A stretch of DNA of 64,000 bases from Pachypanchax playfairii. Taxonomy: Eukaryota; Chordata; Actinopteri; Cyprinodontiformes; Aplocheilidae. This document shows, piece by piece, positions 47,860-59,471 of this stretch. The stretch lies in contig SSNP01000008.1 of NCBI GenBank assembly GCA_006937955.1, forward strand, positions 7,137,209-7,201,208, written 5' to 3'. Under the pieces are notes generated by a model. That model was not told the DNA's origin. It ran no database searches and worked only from the letters and a program-made list of their open reading frames with translations. The stretch's first letter is position 1, and every line of letters starts with the position of its first letter. A program made the translations under genes and the position numbers.

Positions 47860-48800
47860 TTTGCATTTGTTGTTAATGTGACCGCGCTGATGAATGAACT
47901 GAACACCAAACTGTGAGAGAAGGGTCTTTTTCTTCATTAAATGCAGTCAGGTGAAGACATTCATTAGAAAGTTAGTTTCATACAAGCCAACTAGAGAACA
48001 ACATTCTCACTTACATGCAAAACTTGCAAGAAGTCCCACCATCAGCTGATCACCTCTGTAGCCTACTGTTTGTACTCATCCATGTTTGCAGCCCTGCATG
48101 GTGAGTTTTTAAGGTGATTTGAAGATCTCAGAACAATCCAGGATAAAATACACATGGTTTCCTCTCCTTTTACCTGCTGTGTGGATTATACACCCAGTGA
48201 TGTTCTGCTGGAACTAACTGACTTACAGTCTGATGTAAAACCTTTATGGAAGATTTATTTAAGTGAGTTGGAAAGGAAGGAAGTTTATTGTAATTCCATG
48301 CATGTAATGAGAATGGTCATATGTTGATACACTTGAATGAGGCTCTGCTTCTAAATAGTTTTGCTGTCTTTCATAATGTCCCTGATACTCAAGATTATCT
48401 GAGCACTCCCCAGACTCTGAGTGTTCACAAATAGTCTGGTACCTCTGATCTAGTCTAAACACACATTGGTGAAGAAAACAATCTAAATAAGTTATTTATG
48501 TGTGCAAAATGAAGTCGAGTAACCCAGAAAGCTCCCATAATACTGGCAGAGCTCTTTGAGTCAGGATCACTGCTGGATTTTTACTCTTCTTTTAAGGAAG
48601 AGACCTTTCCGACCATAAGAAGACACACATTTGTTCTCTTTGACTCTGCTTACATATGTGAACAAACATTCTCAGTGATAAATCAGGTATAGATTCTTGC
48701 TCACTGATGAGCATCTGCAGCTCCACCTCAGACATTCCACTTTACTTTGATGCACTTGTCAAAGTCCAGCAGAGACAAGATTTCTCCCACTGAACCAAAA
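47860..48800 (+). mobile_element. Decayed hAT transposase (GTF2I-repeat type)
   Basis: Scattered frames fit the hAT-derived protein family named after GTF2IRD2: VTALMNELNTKL followed by EKGLFLH (about 47878-47935), LLELTDLQSD (about 48207-48235), and ETFPTIRRHTFVLFDSAYIC then EQTFSVI (about 48600-48685). Stops and frameshifts throughout, and about 250 bp of unrelated-looking sequence at 48265-48510, show it is dead. Confidence 0.65.
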
Positions 48801-48919
48801 AAAAATATTAGGAGATACAAAGGTAAAAATATTCCCGTTTTGTGAAAACTGACTGAATAAACAACATTTTTTTGTCCGGCAACTCCATTTTTTCATTGTT
48901 TAATCATAACCTATACTTT

Positions 48920-49100
48920 TACCCAGGGGTAGGCAATGCAAGGCCTTGAAGGCAACTATCCCACATGTTTTAGATGTTTTCCTCCTTCTACACATCTGAT
49001 TCAAACCTCTGCAAATCCTGCAGCAACTTGTTAATGTTCACCTGAATCATGCAAGAGAGTGATACTCAAGGCCTGGAGCTGCTTTGTGCTGCTTTTCATA
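48920..49100 (+). repeat. Interspersed repeat of probable DNA-transposon origin
   Basis: GGGGTAGGCAATGCAAGGCC then CACATGTTTTAGATGTTTTC and CACATCTGATTCAAACCTCT match a very common fish repeat (usually reading CCTCGAGGGCCACTATCCTG). A scrap of the same kind is at 53045-53110. Confidence 0.5.
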
Positions 49101-50308
49101 AAGAATGAAACAATGATACTGGTCAGATCCTCCGCAGTATTTTTTGTTCATCATGTGGCCTCATGGAAAAAATAATTGCACTCTCCTGTCTAATACTTAT
49201 GATAACAGCTAAGTGTTAAATTTTAAGGTTCTATACCATGCAAAATCAACTTTTTGGAGCTTTCAACCATGTTGTGTTAGTTCCTCATTAAAAAATACCT
49301 GAGTGGTTTTTGGCTTAAGGCTTTTCTCAGTAATACTCCTACATCATGTGCTCTCAGCAGCTGCTCCACTCTCTTCTGGAATATGACTTACAGTAACATA
49401 GTGACGTAACAATGTTAAATCAGGACCTGCCCGGCGTGTCTGTGCTGCCTCTGCAGATTAAACACACACTCTGAGCTGCAAGAGTCCAAAGCAAGACACT
49501 ATGCACCACCGATTTTCAGAGTCTTTTTTCTGCACAATCTTTGAATTCCAAAAATATGTATTTGGTGACCTGGTCTCTCAATGCAATTGACAGAATTTAG
49601 TCGACTCAAAGACTGGCTAATTGGGAGCCATGGTGGCCGAGTATGTTATCAATTCGTGGGGACAGTGGAAGATGATGATGGTGTAATATTTGTGCCACAG
49701 ACTTGAGCACACAGTGAGACTGATCTGAGCACATATTTGTACATATGTGAACCTGATCTGCACTTGTGCAGCTCTGTCTCTGCTTGTTCAACTCGGTTTC
49801 TGCTCATGTGCACAAAAACAAATACAGTACTATAAAAGTATCTATTATTAGTAGTAATAGTCATAGTAGCATTAGTATTAGTACTACTTAGTAGTGGGAG
49901 TAATGGCGTGCAGCTGTTCACAGAACAGTTCATTACTCATTGACAAAGAATATAGACAGACTTCACAAGTAAATCATGTCAGTTTTATACATTTTATTGT
50001 TTCATTTTCATTCATATAAAAAAGAAAAAGTAATTTATGAATTATGTTATTGTCTTTTACATTTTAGTTTATGGAAACAACTTCAATTTTTTCATGAAAA
50101 GCCAAAAAAACTAAAACTTAAACTTTTAAAAACTTTTTAAAAGACAAACAAATACAGATGAGCACACAAAACCATTAAAGCTGACAAATTATTGATCATG
50201 TTATACATACTTCTTGTGGGTTTTTTAAAATAACAATTCTCTCTTTAACAACTTTACATATTTATTTACTCTCCCATCAGTGGTTGATGCTGTAAAAAAC
50301 ATTAATAA
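49101..50308. other. Intergenic, 3' flank of gene J
   Basis: No gene recognised. From about 49910 to 50308 the sequence aligns with the 3' flanks of genes F (from 31400) and I, without the MITE present at gene I. TTTTATTG near 49992 reads CAATAAAA on the minus strand and may be the poly(A) signal. Confidence 0.45.
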
Positions 50309-52081
50309 TCAGAGTTTAACTTGGGAGTAAACACTTTCCTGATTCTTCATCTCTCTCGTCTTCTTTACTCGTGTACTTTTCCTTCCAGAGAAATCCAATG
50401 CAGCGTATTTCAGATCTGGTCCATCTTCAGTCTGTGTAGTAAATATTAGGTTCATTACGAAGTTAAATTGTTACATATGTATTGAGAAATGTTTATATAT
50501 TGAAAGAAATGATGTCTTGTATCTGTGCTTACATCATGATCTCTTGGTTGGCTCAAACTGTCGCATCTTGCCTGTGAAGACAAACTTGAGTTTTCTTTTC
50601 CTAAAAAGGAAGAAGCACATGAAAATCATCTGACTTTTCATCCAAAGTAGATTTAACAAGTTGTTATTCTGCATTTTGAGGATTAAATTTTCCAAAGATA
50701 AATAAAGCAGAACCAATTCTGAATCGCTTCTTGCAACATTATTGTGTCAAAACGTGACCAATAAGCTGCTGGAAAAACTGTCTTCAGCCATCCAAACCCC
50801 CAATTTACTGAATAACACTTACTTTTACATGGTTTACATGCTGCTCTTGAAGTTCGATAACAGAAGAAAACAATATTTACAGACACAGAAAGGGCCAAGC
50901 AGATTATTGTTATCACCAGTAGAGTAGATTCAGTATCTGCTGTTTGTTCTGTAAAATGAAGATAAAAGACATTTAAAAAAGACTCAGTTATGTTTGCACT
51001 AACATTATAGAAGTAATAATATTACTGTATATTATCCACTAATAAACATAAAATAATACCTTCTACTTTGGTTCCATTTCCAATTAAAATGTGTCCACAT
51101 GTGGCCACAGCACAGTAATACGTCCCAGGATCAGAGGAGCTGACAGTCTTAGAGAAGTTAAAAACACATCTTAAATCAGATTTATTTCTACACTCATCAT
51201 GTCGTTTTCCATCAGTGTAAATGATGTTTGGATGAGTATTTTCTGATGTTGTTCTGAACCAGAACACGCTGAGATCTTCTGAACACGGCTTGTTCACGGA
51301 GTCAGAAAAGACTGAACACTGAAGAGTCACTGGGTCTCCTGGATGGACTGGATTTAATCCTGTCTGCTGTTGAACAACAGTGTAGTTCAATGTCTTCTCA
51401 CTGTTTCCTACAGAATATAATATAATACTGTGTTAGAAATTATTATTTAAATTGTAGACATGTTTTCACATCAAATTTTCATTTTGATAATTCAAATAGA
51501 TACATATTTCTTTATTAGAAAATCTTGAAATGTTTAAAAAAAACTGTGGAACTATAAGATGTTGCCTTTTAAATGCATTAACGAAACACTAAGAGATTCC
51601 CATTACATTACCCTTTATAGTTAAATATGTGCCATTCCAAACAATCTTCCTCCAGTCGATGAAAGCGCAGTGATACATTCCTTCATCTTCTTGAACTGTT
51701 TTCAAAATGGTCAGATTGCTGATTTTGTCATTAAGCATCGCATTCATTCTTGAGGCAGAAGCATTTGGTTCATGCTTTGACAACATGAAAATTAACTTCA
51801 GAGTATCTCCTGTTATCTGTTTGTACCAGTGAAGTTTACTAGTGTAATCCATATCATCAGGCAAAGCACATGTCAAAGTAACGGGTTCACCAAGTCGAAC
51901 AGTGATCACTGGAACCGAAGTGTCTGTATTAGATAAAAATGTACAACAAAGACTTAGGACAGTATGAACATAAGAAGTCTCAAATTTGGAAGCCTTGTAT
52001 AAACTAAATAGGATTTTATAATTGTAGATGGAACTTACATCTTTGGTGAAAGAGGAGCAGTGTCACCCAGAAGAGAATCAT
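50309..52081 (-). CDS. nitr: Gene J: NITR, ITIM tail (type 1)
   Basis: Exons in transcript order: 52081-52039, 51923-51612, 51407-51060, 50948-50823, 50600-50533, 50431-50309; 339 codons. The signal exon encodes MILFWVTLLLFHQR. The V domain is the shortest of its group (312 nt), with a five-codon loss in the CDR2-like region (LSKHEPNASASRM) and a changed CDR3-like end (AFIDWRKIVWNG). The I domain matches genes I and K almost exactly (six cysteines, IGNGTKVEG). The membrane span and tail are as in gene F, with LKYAAL and SVYSQV. This is the cleanest copy of the group: intron 4 lacks the MITE of gene I and the last intron lacks the LINE of gene F. Confidence 0.88.
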
Positions 52082-52130
52082 TTTCACACTGTCAATGCTG
52101 GGGCTCTTTAGTCTATATTTCAGTGAAAGA

Positions 52131-52197
52131 AGGAGGTGGGGTGATCCAGGGTCTCTGATTGGTTAAATCAGAACATACCATCAAAATGCATTTCCTG
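52131..52197 (-). promoter_or_regulatory. Conserved upstream module of gene J
   Basis: Same elements as gene F; on the gene strand AGCAGGAAATGCA, TTAACCAATCAGAGA and ACCCCACCT. Confidence 0.5.
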
Positions 52198-53089
52198 CTA
52201 CACTGATCTCTCTCCTTTTGAGGTGTTTTGACCCCATAAAAGAAATTATCATAAAAAGCTCATTGTTTTAAGAAAGTGTTACGTTCTATTTATGTTTTGG
52301 AAAAAATGCAACATTTTATCAAACAGTCTATATAAGAATAAAATAAAAGTTCAATCTATAACATATTTATTGTGCCTATGTGCATGTTTGTGTTGTGGGA
52401 GAGGGACTAAACGCTGAAGTATACAGTCCATTATTCTGGTGCAAGTTACCAGGGTTGTTAAAATACTTTAGCAGAGATTTGCCAAGAGATGCTTAAGTCT
52501 CTAAATGTTGTGTGACTCCTGGCTGACATGCCAAATAGAGGACCAGGATGATGCTTGTGGAGAGGCAGACAAGGGTGGCCATCTTGTTTTTTTTTTTTAA
52601 AAAAACTGAATGATTGAGTGATTCAAAATTAAATTATAGCAAGACGAGGGAATTAATGGGTTATGATACATAAAATAAATTTAAAAATTACTACTTAAGT
52701 AGTTGTGATTATGACACAGAGAAGGAATTCTTGATAAACTGATAAAGTTTGATCAAGGAGGGTTCAAAACAAAAACATACTGTCCCAATAGTGGATTTTT
52801 CAGCAGCTCAGCATTATTATGAAAGCATATCAAATTATGGACACCATCCATAAACCACGACAAAGACTTGACCGTATGCTAGGAATCCAAGTCCTGGATC
52901 CAGTGAGGCCAAGATGAGAACGTGAATGGGTTTTCCCTCCAGGTGCTTCCTCCTGCAGATGAAAACTTTAAATGAACCGGCTCAGGTGGGTGTGGTTATT
53001 TTGGTTTAGCCTGTATCACTGACGGCAGATAGGTCATCCTTGAAACTCTAGGGGTCTTAAAATCCAGGCCTCAAGGGCTGATGCCCTAT
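52198..53089. other. Intergenic upstream of gene J
   Basis: To about 52420 it aligns with the upstream flanks of genes I and K. The rest shows a T/A run near 52590 and nothing I recognise. Confidence 0.4.
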
Positions 53090-54163
53090 GTGTTTTAGAT
53101 GTGTCTCTGCTACAACACAGCATACCTCAATGATGGGTACAGTGTTGTCCACAGAGAAGTTGTCTATAGTCTGTTATGCAGTCTGTGATACTGTCAATAT
53201 CATATCCAAGTGGTGCATAGATCTCTTCCCACGCAGTAGAACTGAAATAGTCCCTCAGAGCCTCTTCAGTCTGATGTTGTTGTTCATAAACACAGCCAGA
53301 CCTCTCTTCTTACCACTTTTCTTGATTCTGTCAGAGCAGATCAAAATTGTCTGTTTATGTGTGAGTCCAGAGTTAGCGCAGTTAGCCATGACCCAGTGAA
53401 GCATATCAGACGGCTCTCCCTGCAGCTCCTTTCATGGTGGGTTAGAGCCGCCAGTTTGTCCACTTTGTTGAGGAGAGAACACACGTTTCCCATAATAATG
53501 GATGGGATGATAGTCCTGTATCTCCTTGCTTTGCAGCAATACCCAACCCCTGCGTTAGTGCCTTATTTCTTCATCCTCAGTTCATGGGGAATGTTGACAT
53601 GGAAGGCAGTACAGTGGAGCTACCAAAAGCTAGAAGCTGATCCCTGGTGTAAACAGTGGGCGATCAGGCACTTACATATTCACCAGATACAAATGCCATG
53701 AAAAACGCAATTAAGAACATAATGGTCCACAAAATTCTATTGTGTGACAAAGCTATTCACAATGAAAAATGCTAACAACCACACAAACAAACATTGAAGA
53801 ACATATAAATAAAAAAAATCAGGATCGAGTTAGAGCTGCTGAAACAGGCAGCCTGCTCACGTGGCACCAGAGAAGGAAAAAAGCCTTTAACCATTCTTGG
53901 TGAATTCCGTCCCTTAGTAGTTGATTCATTTGTGCTGCCAGGTGCTCATGGAATGCTGTAAGTTTCTTTAGAAAGTAGACATGAATTATATCAGGGCCTG
54001 GTGCTTTCCAGTTTACACACTCAAGACTCTTTCTTGGATGTCTGCCACTGTGATTGTGACTGGATTCTGTTCAGGGAGGTTTCTGTGGTCCTCTCTAAGA
54101 GCCACCAGCCATTGCTCATTGTTGTTGTGTGATGCCCTCTTCTCCCATATGCTATTCAGTATT
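53090..54163 (-). mobile_element. LINE remnant
   Basis: Minus-strand frames at about 53890-54163 read NSIWEKRASHNNNEQWLVAL then REDHRNLPEQNPVTITVADI and, after a frameshift near 54020, KAPGPDIIHVYFLKKLTAFH and LAAQMNQLLRDGIHQEW, a reverse-transcriptase region seen in a fish non-LTR element. The 53090-53700 part has the look of the same or another LINE but no clean frame. Confidence 0.6.
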
Positions 54164-54188
54164 ATTCAGTATTATTCAGTATTATTCA
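54153..54188. repeat. Short tandem repeat, 10 bp unit
   Basis: Three and a half copies of ATTATTCAGT. Confidence 0.85.
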
Positions 54189-54846
54189 AATGTCATGTTA
54201 GTTTTCTTTTAATTTTGTCATGAAGAACAGCTTTTGCAAATAAAACAAAAGCATTTATGCTTGACTGGGATGTTTAATAAAAGGAACTTTAACAAGTTTA
54301 GCAACTTCTAATCTCATAAATAAAAGGGAAATGGTTTTCACTTACTGTATATAGCACTTTTTAGGTCAGTAGGCACAAAGTGCTTAACAGCACAAAGTGA
54401 CATTAACCCATTTACACACACAATCGGGTTTGGTATTGAGCTACATATTGTAGCCACAGCTACCGAGAGTAGGCTGAAAAAACAAGGCTACCAATAGAAT
54501 TAAGTAATCAAGCATAAGTATTTATATAAAAGATTGTCAAATGCAAAATGTAACAATAAAACATTTTCTTGAACCACCACAAAAACTTCAGACCTGAGTT
54601 GCTTTAGATGGAGAAAATTAGATCTTTATTGGGTCCTTGTCTCAGTAGCTGCTGCATAACTCTCCAATAAAAACTTCCCACTCATTCTCAAAATCAAAAT
54701 TGCAGACACTGACAAAATTTATTATTACAAACATAATGATTTACAAAATTTCATATAAAACATAATAGCATACAGCGCCAAGTAAATATAGATTAAACTT
54801 CAGCACAAAGTGAAACAAAACAAGTCACTCAATTCAATTAAAAACC

Positions 54847-56978
54847 TTAAAAAGCAGAATAGATCCTGTTTGTTTCCACAGCTGCTTTGACTGTTCTGTT
54901 GTCAGCTTTTATTGGTGTGAAGACGGCAGCAGAGTAAATCCAGCCATTCTCACCTCTCTTAAAAAACAAAGAGATCATGTATGAAATGTTAAATATTTTA
55001 AACCACTGATACAGGTTAATTTTACAATAGGTTTACTTCACCTGTTGACTTTTCTTCCCACCACTGTGTTTGTGAGGTTCAACAGCAGCTGGGTTATGAA
55101 AAAAGAAAACTTTTATTATAGTCGCTCCACTTTCAAAAGTAGAAATATGAATAATGGTTTTACCTTGACAGTGAAGACATTTCTTTTTCTTGATGGACCA
55201 CAAGAGGACGGCGATAACAATCAAACTAAAAGCAAGGACAGCGTACAGAGGGATCACCACCTTGAAATGCTGTGACCACAAGCTGGAACCTAAAACATTG
55301 TTAAAAGGGAATAAATTAAATAGTGGATAAAATGAAATGATACATTGTATCACTTCCAGCTTGTATGAGGAAAAAGGGCCCATTTTACCTTGAATGTAAA
55401 CTGATAAATGTAATATTGTTCTAAACAAATTTTTTTAATGGATTTCATTGAATTTTTGAACTTAATTGAGTTAACCTGAAAAAGTTAACCCTTCCATGCA
55501 TTGTGATCACTACAGTGGGCAAATATTTAAAAGCTGTTTTTTATAGACTTATGGAGGATTTTTGCTGTAATTACATGTGAGTAACCACATGCTAGTAGGT
55601 CACTCGGCAGGCAGCTGCCCACTGCATTCTACGTGTATTCTTACAATATCATTAGGATGATTTCATTAGGATATAATAATTTACACAAGTTTGTCATAGT
55701 GTTCCATAGTCAAATAACATGTTGTTCACTTGAGTAGACATATAAGCACTGTAAAGAAAAGTTTTCTTTGTTTTTTTATGTGGAAATAAAGTTTAAAAAG
55801 GAGGAAGTAAGCTTGCATATTTAAATGAACTTAAAATATTTAAATATATGTAGATACAAAGTTAATTCATTAAAGCCTATTTAAATTCATGACATTTTGA
55901 TTTAACAAGCTTGAATTATTTGAGTGAGTTGTACATAGTTTAGTGAAAATCCCCAAATTAAACTTGATGAATAGATCAAAAATACCTTGATCATCCACTT
56001 TGGATCCATTTCCAATTAAAATGTGTCCACATGTGGCCACAGCACAGTAATAAGTTCCAGGATCAGAGGAGCTGACAGTCTTAGAGAAGTTAAAAACACA
56101 TCTTAAATCAGATTTATTTCTACACTCATCATGTCGTTTTCCATCAGTGTAAATGATGTTTGGATGAGTATTTTCTGATGTTGTTCTGAACCAGAACACG
56201 CTGAGATCTTCTGAACACGGCTTGTTCACGGAGTCAGAAAAGACTGAACACTGAAGAGTCACTGGGTCTCCTGGATGGACTGGATTTAATCCTGTCTGCT
56301 GTTGAACAACAGTGTAGTTCAATGTCTTCTCACTGTTTCCTACAGAATATAATATAATACTGTGTTAGAAATTATTATTTAAATTATAGGTGTGTTTTCT
56401 CATTTGAAAGACAGGCTTGAAGATACCCAAAACAATTCAAATCAACGCAGTTCATGCACACGTTACCTTTTATAGTTAAATATGTGCCATTCCAAATATT
56501 CTTTGTCCAGTCGATGAAAGCGCAGTGATACATTCCTTCATCTTCTTGAACTGTTTTCAGGATAGTCAGAATGCTGATTTCATCATTAAAAATTGCATTC
56601 ATTCTTGAAGTAGAAACATTTTGTCCATGTTCAGGTGCTGCATGATTCCGCAGTTTGAAAACTAACTTCAGAGAATCTCCTGTTATTTGTTTGTACCAGT
56701 GAAGTTTACCACTGTTATCCTTTTCTTTAGGCAAAGCACATGTCAAATTAACTGGTTCACCAAGTCGAACAGTGATCACTGGAACTGAAGTGTCTGTATT
56801 AGATAAAAGTAGAACATGTTAAACAATAAAGTCAGTAAAGTTGACGTTAAAGAATTAGGACAAGATGAACATAAGCCCTTTAATTTTGGAAGTCACGTAA
56901 ATACTAAATTATAAATAACTATAGATGGAACTTACATCCTTGGTGAAAGAGAAGCAGTGTCACCCAGAAGAGAATCAT
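54847..56978 (-). CDS. nitr: Gene K: NITR, type 2 tail
   Basis: Exons in transcript order: 56978-56936, 56793-56467, 56339-55986, 55289-55164, 55088-55042, 54957-54847; 335 codons. The V domain differs from gene F at one residue (ISILT versus ISILI). The I domain is the same as in genes I and J up to IGNG, then changes to SKVDDQG. The next exon encodes SSLWSQHFKVV and a membrane span (IPLYAVLAFSLIVIAVLLW), followed by IKKKKCLHC. The tail has WIYSAAV and RIYSAF, which are not ITIMs; it is 7 codons shorter than that of gene H. So the ectodomain is of the F type and the tail of the C/H type. Confidence 0.86.
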
Positions 56979-57028
56979 TTTCACACTGTCAATGCTGGGG
57001 CTCTTTAGTCTATATTGCAGTGAAAGAA

Positions 57029-57094
57029 GGAGGTGGGGTGATCCAGGGTCTCTGATTGGTTAATTCAAAACATACCATAAAAATGCATTTCCTG
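57029..57094 (-). promoter_or_regulatory. Conserved upstream module of gene K
   Basis: Same CAGGAAATGCA, TTAACCAATCAGAGA and ACCCCACCT elements. The flank beyond it stays nearly identical to that of gene I up to 57338. Confidence 0.5.
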
Positions 57095-57338
57095 TTTCAC
57101 TGGTCTCTCTCCTTTTAAACTGGTCTGACCCCTTACAAGCAATTATCATTGTTATAAGAAAGTCTTTTGTTGTAGTTATATAATATTTTGAACGAATGCA
57201 ACTTTTTATCAAACAGTCTGTATAAAAATTTTAAACAATTTAATCTGGACCATATTAATTGTGTGCATGTGTGAGTGTTTGTGTGGTGGGAGAGGGACTA
57301 AAAACTAAAATAAAGTCTTGCTGAGCTGTTGACATGTT

Positions 57339-57339
57339 N
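57339..57339. other. Single N at a sequence junction
   Basis: To its left the sequence matches the gene I upstream flank (up to about 47836); to its right it jumps to a match with 42964 onward, inside gene H intron 2. It marks either a contig join or a real duplication breakpoint. Confidence 0.9.
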
Positions 57340-57604
57340 TAGTCTTACTGACAAATATGTCTCATTACACCCTGGTATTTAAAAAGAGTAACTGTTCGAT
57401 AGAGATTAAAGTATTTATTTTTTCCCTCATACATTAGTGAGCATGATTCTGTTCATTTATTATTCTTTGTTATCAGTTAAAAAACAACTAAACATTAATT
57501 TGTAATGTGAGTAACGAAATTGTTGATACAACTTGAACTATAGTTGTACATAATTCATTCTTAAAAGAAAGCTTAAAATAGTATTACCTGTTAAATGACA
57601 TTAC

Positions 57605-58164
57605 CTGTTATTAACAAATAGGTCCCATTCCAGTAATTCTTATTCCAGTCAGCGATTGAGCAGTGATACATTCCTTCATCTTCCTGAACTGTCTTTAAGA
57701 TGGTAAGAGTTGTAACCTGCTCATTATATGTTGACTTCAGTCTTGAGTCTGAAAATTCTGGTTCATACTCAGGTTTTCCATCTTTAATCAACTTCACCAT
57801 TAATTTCAGAGTATCTCCTGTACTCTGCTTGTACCAGTGAAGTTCACTACTGCTCTGCCTTTTATCAGGCAAAGTACATGTCAAATATGCTGTTTCACCA
57901 AGTTGAACTGTGGCCACTGGAACCAGAGTGTCTGAAAAAAAAGTTGTAAACTTTCAAAAATAAAATCGCAATACTAGAATTAGACATCGGAAAACTATAG
58001 ATTTTTAAAAATACACAAAATTTAGGGATAAATGTTAAAACAGTTTTGTTGTAAAGAAATATCAAGAAAGGTACAAAAGAAAGGTACAAGCAAATCTGAA
58101 GAGAGCGTGGATGGAACTTACACCCTTGTTGAAGTAGAAGTAGTGTAACCCAGAACAGAATCAT
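57605..58164 (-). pseudogene. Gene L: partial NITR, signal and V exons only
   Basis: Exon 1 (58164-58122) encodes MILFWVTLLLLQQG and exon 2 (57931-57605) encodes a V domain identical to that of genes E and H except Gln to Glu (KPEYEPE). Both exons are intact with good splice sites and an upstream module at 58219-58286. No I-domain, membrane or tail exon follows: only about 265 bp of intron 2 is present before the single N, after which gene K upstream flank begins. It is either truncated by the duplication or by an assembly join. Splicing onto gene K exons is conceivable but untested. Confidence 0.75.
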
Positions 58165-58218
58165 CTTTACACTGCTGGGCTCAAACACTTGTTTTTTACT
58201 TATCATTCAGTGGCAGAA

Positions 58219-58286
58219 GGAGGAGTAATGATTAAGAGCATCTGGTTGGTTAGTTCAAAGTGCACCATTAAAGTGTACTTCCTTCC
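58219..58286 (-). promoter_or_regulatory. Upstream module of fragment L
   Basis: Same as that of gene H (GAAGGAAGTACAC and TAACCAACCAGA on the gene strand). Confidence 0.35.
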
Positions 58287-58758
58287 ATGCTAGGGTCTTT
58301 TTTTATCATTCTCATACTGTTTGTCTTTAATATTTGCGTTTTTATTACTGCATACACATGGAGTGATTAATATGTTGGGGTTTTTTTTTATTAAAAGATA
58401 AAATTTTAGCTGAGGAATCACAGACATCATGCCAGCGATCTTGTTTACAAGCAATAAATGTTATGTGAGATACATGAACATTAAACCTTTACTGGCATGT
58501 TTCTGCCCGACTACCATGCAGATGGAAACTCTTACTCAGATACAATGGAGAAAAAAAATTGCCTGACCAGTTCAATAGAAGTATATCTCACTATTATTAT
58601 TATAATGACTTGCAGCTGTTCGTGGGACACTGACAGAAAAGAGTGACAGAATTCAGAGAGAAACATCATGTCAATTTTATAAATTTTATTGCTTTGTTTT
58701 CTTTCACAAAAAAATAAAAATGAATCCATTAATTGTGTCATTGTCTTTTACATTTATT

Positions 58759-59247
58759 TTAAAGGTGCAATATGTAAGAATTTTACATAAAAACAGTAAA
58801 AGTAAGGTTAACCTATTTGTAACAGATTTTGATCTCAGCCGGCTGGGTTGTCGCCAGTTTTTGCTACTTTGAATTTGCTGGTCTGGGATGGAATCATTGT
58901 TTACAATAGTTATTCCGTGCCCAGACTTCCTGGTTTCATAATGAATCATATGTGAGCCTGCAAGGTTGCAAAGCCTTCAACACAAGCAGCTGTAATTCCA
59001 CAACAACCAGCAGCAAAAAGTAGCAGCGCTGTGGATGGAATGGAAGTCAGTAAAAGAAGTGGCCCTAGGGTTACTTTGGGTAAACTGTGACAATATTCAA
59101 AAAAATTGAACAAATACAAGAGAAAAAAAAGGAGGATCAACTTTGGAACTGGCAACCAATCAGGAAATTCGGGGGGGGAGGGGGGGAGTGGCTGAGAGCA
59201 GCTCTTTTTTACATGAACTGTCTATTTCTTACATATTGCACCTTTAA
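58759..59247. mobile_element. MITE with TTAA ends, downstream of gene M
   Basis: Second copy of the element at 44370-44858, with the same inverted repeats and the same position relative to the receptor gene, so it was carried by the block duplication. Confidence 0.7.
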
Positions 59248-59471
59248 GGAAACAACTCAATTTTTTTTATGAAATGCTAAAACAACTTGGCTGAACTTTC
59301 TAAATGACAATCAAATACAAACAATCACAAAAAATCTTTGAATTTTAAAAAAAGTACATATTATACATATATCTTGTGATCTTATTTTAACAAAAAAAGC
59401 TGTCTAAAAAAATAGACATATTTGTTTACTCTCCCATCAGTGTTTGATGCTGTAAAAAACATTAATAATAA

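Noticed and set aside
53088..53701. Two overlapping plus-strand frames as a gene
   Set aside because: The region looks like antisense LINE sequence, lies next to a clear LINE RT fragment, and the frames lack domain features.
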